From NCBI GenBank assembly GCA_023091735.1, contig JALKBU010000580.1, forward strand, positions 1 to 31,989: a stretch of DNA of 31,989 nucleotides, in the 5' to 3' direction. The position numbers and the translations under genes are program-made. How positions within the stretch are numbered: the first letter of the stretch is position 1; each line of letters opens with the position of its first letter. Of the stretch, positions 26,673 through 31,989 are shown piece by piece. The notes beneath the pieces are model-generated. The model had not been told where the DNA came from. It made no database searches and saw nothing but the letters and a program-made list of their open reading frames with translations. Source of the stretch: Trichomonas tenax (lineage: Eukaryota; Parabasalia; Trichomonadida; Trichomonadidae).

Positions 26673-29174
26673 TTATTGATTTTGACTCTGTGATTGATTT
26701 CTCGAAATCTGCATCACATTCGGATAATTCATTTGCATTTGCTGATGCATCATCTGCATCTGTTGCTGGTTTAGTTGATTTGGTCGTTGCATAAACATTT
26801 GCATTTGTGGATGTATGTTTTGTTGATTTTGCATTGACATCTGTTGTTGGATATTGTGCTGTGGTTGAGCTTGATTTGGTTGTTGAACATACATTTGCAT
26901 TTGTTGAATATACATTCGCATTTGTTGCTGTTGAGGCATTTGTTGTTGAGATAATTGATGCTGTGGTTGTTGAGGCATTTGTTGTTGAGATAATTGATGC
27001 TGTGGTTGTTGAGGCATTTGGCGTTGAGATAATTGATGCTGCGGTTGTTGAGGCATTTGGCGTTGAGATAATTGATGCTGTGGCTGCTGATAAATTTGCG
27101 GTTGAGGATATGAATTTTGTTGCATTTGAAAATGTTGATTCATCTGATTCTGTTGTGGCATTATATTATTTTGCATTTGTTGTAACCTTTGAGTATTTGC
27201 AAGTACTGACATTTGCGGATTTTGAATGAGAGATTGTTGGTCGTTTGTCTGATTAACTTGGCTTGGATCATTGCCTTGGACATTCCTCATCAGTTGAGTA
27301 TTTTGTGGACCAGCAGCCATTGTGGCTTGATTCATATTCTGACCCCGTAATGGGTTCATTTGAGGCGGATTCATCATTGTAAATTGAGAAGATGGGAAAT
27401 TAAAACGATTCATCTGCATGCTAGTAGAGCCACCTAGTAACTGCCCGCTAATAGCAGTTTGCTGTTGGTTCCCCATACTCGAATAAATTCTGCTTCTGCT
27501 AAACTGATTCTGGAAATGAAGATTATTCTGCTGTTCTGCCAACTGTTTCACCATTTGATGTCTTTGTGCGGCATCTCCTAAATTCATAAGATTTGGTGGC
27601 GGAGCAAGAGTCTGTTGCATTAGTGTTATATTTGGAGGAATTGGAGGATGTGGAGGCTTCAGTATGTTTGTATCTTTTTTGACCTGGATGGGATTGTATT
27701 GAGGGGGATTGATTTTCAATACTGTTGGTGATCTACTTCGTTTAGCTAATGGATCATTGGATGTGCCACCAGTAGTTGAATTGTCCTCATTTTTCATCTT
27801 GAACACTGCATTCTTCCTAAACAACTGAGAGAACTTTTCTTTCAGCCCAGACACACTCTCAGCAGTTTTTCTCCTCTTGATTGGAATTTGTAACGCATCA
27901 ATAATATCATCAGGTAATTCTAATATTCTCCTATTAACTGCATCCTCGATAGTCATTTCATTGAAGCTGTATTCCTTTTTATTTTGTTCTTCCTCATTTT
28001 GCTCTTCTGTTTCCTTTGATGCATTTGAATTTGGAATGATTATACTCAAATCCTTTCTGGCTCCAGATTCAACAAGAAGCCTGATCAGTCCTGGATCGCG
28101 GGTCTTGTTGCATGTTAATGCCTTGAATAGTACTGTCACACCTTCCGCATTCTTGATATTTAAATATGCTCCATTAATGATCAATAACTCAACAATGTCT
28201 ATTAAATTGCTTGGTTCAAGAGCGCATTTATCACTGAATAAATAAAACAGTGGAGTGCAGCCCTGACTATCGACTGCATTTGGGTCAGCTGCATTTTTAA
28301 GTAAATAATCTATCACTGAAAGATTTCCTACTTCTACTGCAAAGTGCAGAGGATATTGATTCTGTTTGTTTGCTGGTAAATTTGTTTGCGCTCCTTTATT
28401 AATCAAAATTTGGATCAATTCGAATTTGTTTTTCTGAATTGCAACAATGAGTGGCGGTTCTTGCTTATCTAATTGTTCGTTGGGGTCAATGCCAAAGTTA
28501 AGTAATGGTAAAATTGCTTCATCAAGATCGATATCAATGGCTAATTTCAAAATCGAGCCGATTTGATGTGATGAATTCTTATAATTTCGCAAAAGAAGTT
28601 TTAATATTTCATGTTTTCTACTCAATGCGGCAACTCTAAGAACGTCATATTGAGAGTTTCTGTTAAATGTTGGAACTTCTGCTCCGGATAGAAGAAGAAG
28701 CTCAACTATTTCTGCACTGCCAATAATTGTCGCTAAATACAAATATGGCTTCACTTTTTCATCGGTTTTCATGATTGAAGCCGAATCTGAAATCGAACCC
28801 AAAATAAATTGAACAATTTCGAGACTTGATCCCAAAATTGCATAGTGAAGTGTCGTATATTTGTCTTCTGTCATGCTTAAAATGTCGTTGGGCTCGTTAG
28901 ATTGTTCTAAAAGTTCAATAAAACATTCAAGAGAGTCAACTAAAGCGGCAATATGCAATAATTTCAGGTTTTTAAGTGGCAGTTCGGTGTACATAACATT
29001 GTCCTGAAGCCTGGAATCGCAAAATGGGATAAATTGATCAATTATATTTTGAGTTTCTTCGTATTTTTCATAATTTTCCAGCTTTTCGTGCAGTTCGTAC
29101 GCGTTGTTGTACATAATTACCCCTATTAGTTCTTCTTGAAGCGAGTGCAGATTGCTGGCCTCATTTTCTTGCAT
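26673..29174 (-). CDS. Ankyrin-repeat protein with long glutamine-rich tail
   Basis: The protein has 833 residues from ATG 29174; the open frame reaches 29201, but its first codon there is TTG. Residues about 60-385 contain roughly nine ankyrin repeats (for example KLLHIAALVDSLECFIELL, YTTLHYAILGSSLEIVQFIL and QYPLHFAVEVGNLSVIDYLL). A basic linker with IPIKRRKTAES and LAKRSRSPTV resembles nuclear-localisation signals. From about 520 on the sequence is Gln/Met/Asn/Pro-rich and disordered, with four copies of a 13-residue unit (QPQHQLSQRQMPQ). Such Gln-rich tails mediate assembly, often in nuclear regulators; the role here is inference. TTGACACA precedes the ATG, and TAAA overlaps the stop. Confidence 0.88.
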   Translation of the reverse strand: MQENEASNLHSLQEELIGVIMYNNAYELHEKLENYEKYEETQNIIDQFIPFCDSRLQDNVMYTELPLKNLKLLHIAALVDSLECFIELLEQSNEPNDILSMTEDKYTTLHYAILGSSLEIVQFILGSISDSASIMKTDEKVKPYLYLATIIGSAEIVELLLLSGAEVPTFNRNSQYDVLRVAALSRKHEILKLLLRNYKNSSHQIGSILKLAIDIDLDEAILPLLNFGIDPNEQLDKQEPPLIVAIQKNKFELIQILINKGAQTNLPANKQNQYPLHFAVEVGNLSVIDYLLKNAADPNAVDSQGCTPLFYLFSDKCALEPSNLIDIVELLIINGAYLNIKNAEGVTVLFKALTCNKTRDPGLIRLLVESGARKDLSIIIPNSNASKETEEQNEEEQNKKEYSFNEMTIEDAVNRRILELPDDIIDALQIPIKRRKTAESVSGLKEKFSQLFRKNAVFKMKNEDNSTTGGTSNDPLAKRSRSPTVLKINPPQYNPIQVKKDTNILKPPHPPIPPNITLMQQTLAPPPNLMNLGDAAQRHQMVKQLAEQQNNLHFQNQFSRSRIYSSMGNQQQTAISGQLLGGSTSMQMNRFNFPSSQFTMMNPPQMNPLRGQNMNQATMAAGPQNTQLMRNVQGNDPSQVNQTNDQQSLIQNPQMSVLANTQRLQQMQNNIMPQQNQMNQHFQMQQNSYPQPQIYQQPQHQLSQRQMPQQPQHQLSQRQMPQQPQHQLSQQQMPQQPQHQLSQQQMPQQQQMRMYIQQMQMYVQQPNQAQPQHNIQQQMSMQNQQNIHPQMQMFMQRPNQLNQQQMQMMHQQMQMNYPNVMQISRNQSQSQNQ
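26930..27085 (-). repeat. 39-bp coding tandem repeat, 4 copies
   Basis: Four nearly identical 39-bp units encode QPQHQLSQRQMPQ or QPQHQLSQQQMPQ in the ankyrin protein tail. The unit is a whole number of codons, so copy-number change keeps the frame. Confidence 0.93.
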
Positions 29175-29877
29175 TGTGTCAATTTTAATATTTTGCTGCA
29201 AATTCCATTTTTTCCAGAATCTCGATTGTTCGCTTATTCAGCGAACTTTCTCTTGTAAAGAGCTACAGATTTTTGTTATTACCAACATATTAAGCACGAA
29301 CGACACCATCACTCTCCCATATAGATATATGATAAAAGCAAAATTAATTGAACTTTATAAATCGATTTAGTACGTGACATAACAACTAGTTCATTTTTCA
29401 AGGTTTCACAGGTATCCGATTAAAATGAGTCATATGTAAGCTGATTTTGAGGTATGATTTTATCTCGAATACTTTTATCTGCATTTTATGTGCTGATTTT
29501 GATTTACGTGAGTTTCCTAAAGAAATAAGAATAAGTTTGATATGATAATTAACTTTAGATAAGGAGCATAAAGCGGATTTTTTGCGATGATATTTGAATA
29601 TTGTCATGTAAATTTACATTACAAATCAAAAATATGATGAAGATAAATTGACACTTTTTATGCGATAATTTTGCATTGAAAAATATTTTACGTCATAAAT
29701 ATTATTTAAAAAATTGAAAATTTAGGATTAATTTGTGGCTAATGGAAGGAGAAAATCAAAATTGAGAATTGAAAATTTTTCAAAGAAAAAACCTGACGTC
29801 TTCAAAACAGACATTAGTGCATGAATTTTGAATGTGAATTATCGGCGGTTAATTAAAAAAAATTTTGGTGATTTATT
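29175..29877. other. Divergent spacer
   Basis: This spacer is AT-rich. A 69-codon minus-strand frame at 29398-29607 starts with ATG but has no recognised family and is not called. ATTATCGGCGGTTAATT at 29838-29854 lies 24 nt before the Myb start and contains GGTTA, the complement of a Myb-type TAACC core. Confidence 0.4.
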
Positions 29878-30321
29878 ATGAAGAAGAAATTCACGAAGGA
29901 GGAAGACAACATTATCATCAGCCTTGTGAAGGAGCTTGGCCTTCACCACTGGAAGGAGATCTCCCAGCGTCTCGAAAATAGAACACCTAGACAGTGCAGA
30001 GAGAGATGGACACATTATTTGGCGCCTGACGTTGCCACATCGCCTTGGACTGCAGATGATGACCGTATACTGGAAGAGAAGTACAAAGAATTTGGCGGGA
30101 AGTGGACAAAAATCAAAGAATTTCTGCCTAACAAAACTACCGTAAATATCAAGAACAGATACTCTTTGTTGAAGCGGAAGAAGATGAAGCAAAAAGCAGA
30201 GCTCATACAGTCGTCTATAACTGAAAACCCTGCTCTAATACCTCAAAAACTCCCTATTTTCAACATCAACACATTACTTAATCCTCAACCTAATATTAAT
30301 TGCTTATTCTATTTGAAATAG
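29878..30321 (+). CDS. Two-repeat (R2R3) Myb DNA-binding protein
   Basis: The protein has 147 residues, mostly two Myb repeats. Repeat one spans about 4-50, with the aromatic triad F5, W25, W44 and recognition-helix residues TPRQCRERW. Repeat two spans about 54-100, with W57, W76, Y95 and recognition helix TTVNIKNRYSLLKR. A basic patch (LKRKKMKQK) and a short tail rich in Asn, Pro and Leu follow. Trichomonads have very many such stand-alone R2R3 Myb proteins, which bind promoter elements and regulate transcription in the nucleus. The target is unknown. The start is the first Met after an A/T-rich leader containing a possible Myb site. Confidence 0.95.
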   Translation: MKKKFTKEEDNIIISLVKELGLHHWKEISQRLENRTPRQCRERWTHYLAPDVATSPWTADDDRILEEKYKEFGGKWTKIKEFLPNKTTVNIKNRYSLLKRKKMKQKAELIQSSITENPALIPQKLPIFNINTLLNPQPNINCLFYLK

Positions 30322-31181
30322 ATAGGAAATTGCAAACACATTAATTCCCACTCCTTGTTTTTTGAAGTTTATGATGACTAATTCGAAATTTTTTGATCTT
30401 TGTCCATTCAAACTTGGAGTTGCGATCAATTGCCGTTATTTTCTTAATATATGTCCATGCGTGTTATTGTTATTGTTATGAAAAAGTAATATTAAAGTAA
30501 AAACATAGAATGCAAAATATCAATGCCATTTTTAGGTTTTCATGAGCTCTAACGATTATCACCATATATGGAATCCAAAAATAAGAGGACACAGCTCCAA
30601 AAATGAGGCCATTTAACCATTCATTTCCTAACTTCGAAAACAACCTTTGTGAAATAGACATAACTTACCAATTTCACATCGGCCAATAGTGTTCTTTGAC
30701 AAAGTTATGGATATAGAAGAAGTATTTCCATGATAGAATTCTTTCGAAAGAAATATGAATAAAGTTGTCTAAAACAAAAATCGTTTCCAGATGCTCTTTC
30801 TCATATAAAACGGTTAATCTCAATATAGAACAGGCAAACATGCTGGTCTTGATCAATAATCTTGTTTTTTTTTGTCATTGATGAAATATTTTCATTCACA
30901 AAAATATTGAAAAAATGGCCATACATCTTGGGAGATCATTATTTTTCGTATTTTGATTTGAAATTTATGAGATGAAGGTTTAGAAATGGGTTCGTAAATA
31001 CAGATATTGAGTAATTATATATTTTTTTTTAATGGTAAAATCATGCAGAAACTTTGTAAATATAATTTATGGGCCATGTCTATAAGTATTTCGTTGTTTA
31101 ATTGAGATGAAAAAATATAAACGTTTTAATGAAAAAAAATTGAACGAAACCGCCGAATACGTTAAATATCATTAATTCACA
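30322..31181. other. Spacer with two same-frame minus fragments
   Basis: On the minus strand, 30856-30674 and 30661-30476 are in one frame separated by TGA and TAA. Together they would encode a hydrophobic protein (for example NGLIFGAVSSYFWIPYMVII). This may be a decayed membrane protein, but random AT-rich frames can look alike, so it is not called. Before beta-tubulin, ATATCATTAATTCACA ends at the ATG, and TCATTA (31169-31174) matches the first six positions of the initiator consensus. Confidence 0.35.
31169..31174 (+). promoter_or_regulatory. Initiator-like TCATTA before beta-tubulin
   Basis: TCATTA fits the TCAYTW core of the Trichomonas initiator, with its A 11 nt before the ATG at 31182. 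The remaining consensus positions do not all match. Confidence 0.35.
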
Positions 31182-31989
31182 ATGGTTCGTGAAATCGTTC
31201 ACATCCAGGCTGGACAGTGCGGCAACCAGATCGGCGCCAAGTTCTGGGAGGTTATCTCCGACGAGCACGGCATCGACCCAACAGGCTCCTACCATGGTGA
31301 CTCCGATCTTCAGCTCGAGCGCATTAACGTCTACTACAACGAGGCTACAGGCGGCAAGTACGTCCCACGTGCTATCCTCGTCGACCTTGAACCAGGCACA
31401 ATGGACTCCGTCCGTGCTGGCCAGTTCGGTCAGCTTTTCCGCCCAGATAACTTCGTCTTTGGCCAGTCTGGTGCTGGTAACAACTGGGCTAAGGGCTACT
31501 ACACAGAGGGCCAGGAACTCTGCGAGTCCATCCTTGATGTTATCCGTAAGGAGGCTGAGTCCTGCGACTGCCTTCAGGGCTTCCAGCTCGTCCACTCCCT
31601 CGGTGGTGGCACAGGCGCTGGCTTAGGCACACTCCTTCTCAACAAGCTCCGTGAAGAGTACCCAGATCGTATCCTATCCACATACTCCATCGTCCCATCA
31701 CCAAAGGTTTCCGATACCGTCGTCGAGCCGTACAACTGCACACTCTCTGTCCACCAGCTCGTCGAGTCCGCTGATGAAGTTTTCTGCATCGATAACGAGG
31801 CCCTTTACGATATCTGCTTCCGTACACTCAAACTCACAACACCAACATATGGTGACCTTAACCACCTCGTTTCCATGGTTATGTCCGGCACAACATGCGC
31901 CCTCCGCTTCCCAGGTCAGCTCAACTCCGACCTTCGTAAGCTCGCTGTCAACCTTGTTCCATTCCCACGTCTCCACTTCTTCATCGTTG
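31182..31989 (+). CDS. Beta-tubulin, 5' part (runs off the window)
   Basis: The first 269 codons are open to the window edge. Beta-tubulin pairs with alpha-tubulin to build microtubules, here for the flagella, axostyle and spindle. Signatures are the opening [20 protein letters not shown], the GTP-binding loop GGGTGAG (141-147; usually GGGTGSG), the DNEALYDIC segment and [11 protein letters not shown]. The MREI autoregulatory N-terminus is changed to MVREI, one residue longer than in animals. In animal numbering, residue 167 is Tyr, 198 is Glu and 200 is Phe. The codons are strongly C-ended, as expected for an abundant protein. The stop lies outside the window. Confidence 0.98.
   Translation, partial: MVREIVHIQAGQCGNQIGAKFWEVISDEHGIDPTGSYHGDSDLQLERINVYYNEATGGKYVPRAILVDLEPGTMDSVRAGQFGQLFRPDNFVFGQSGAGNNWAKGYYTEGQELCESILDVIRKEAESCDCLQGFQLVHSLGGGTGAGLGTLLLNKLREEYPDRILSTYSIVPSPKVSDTVVEPYNCTLSVHQLVESADEVFCIDNEALYDICFRTLKLTTPTYGDLNHLVSMVMSGTTCALRFPGQLNSDLRKLAVNLVPFPRLHFFIV

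Noticed and set aside
30476..30856. Two same-frame minus-strand hydrophobic pieces
   Set aside because: Two stops separate them, and AT-rich random frames look alike; a decayed membrane protein remains possible but unsupported.
31098..31976. Minus-strand frames opposite beta-tubulin
   Set aside because: They are shadows of the tubulin codons; the plus-strand frame is unambiguous.
1..31989. CRISPR array, operon or bacterial origin
   Set aside because: The repeats found are minisatellites and inverted repeats without unique spacers, and the genes are individually promoted eukaryotic genes.

Overview
The window looks like nuclear DNA of a parabasalid protist (trichomonad), with a Tritrichomonas-like genome as the best guess. 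The grounds are: eukaryotic genes that all read without introns (U2AF small subunit, Ran, beta-tubulin, DAD1, Trm10, P5A ATPase); AT-rich spacers; a near-perfect Trichomonas-type initiator (TCACTTTTCATTT) 17 nt before a start codon; TAAA overlapping several stop codons; a stand-alone two-repeat Myb protein; and many decayed gene pieces. The species assignment is inference.

Layout. 1-2155: a short gene broken by one in-frame TAA, a thioredoxin-like membrane protein and a tRNA-Leu(AAG). 2298-8646: a P5A-type ATPase, an acidic coiled-coil protein, a small unknown protein and a possible Sds3-like corepressor subunit. 8650-11360: a repeat-rich accessory island. It holds a 0.9-kb inverted-repeat element flanked by a 17-bp direct repeat, a 30-bp minisatellite, and two inverted copies of a 100-bp gene-end fragment. 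11363-14025: a beta-helix protein gene broken by one stop and about three frameshifts. 14596-15954: a metallopeptidase of the Xaa-Pro (M24B) family. 15955-17072: a spacer with a 37-bp minisatellite and an ankyrin-repeat remnant. 17073-22618: a coiled-coil protein, the U2AF small subunit, two small membrane proteins and a PDI-like ER protein. 23847-30321: Ran GTPase, Trm10, DAD1, an ankyrin/glutamine-rich protein and a Myb protein. 31182 to the end: the 5' part of beta-tubulin.

The genes do not form a pathway. They are independent housekeeping genes on both strands with short spacers. Three of them (M24B peptidase, Ran, beta-tubulin) use clearly C-rich third positions, unlike the AT-rich neighbours, which suggests high expression. 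ER functions recur (P5A ATPase, PDI-like protein, DAD1, thioredoxin-like membrane protein), but they are not clustered.

The most notable signals are a shared AAAAGTGACA / TGTCACTTTT element just upstream of many start codons, which also occurs in the inverted-repeat element, and the long-arm element itself. I found no CRISPR array, operon or clearly new multi-gene system.
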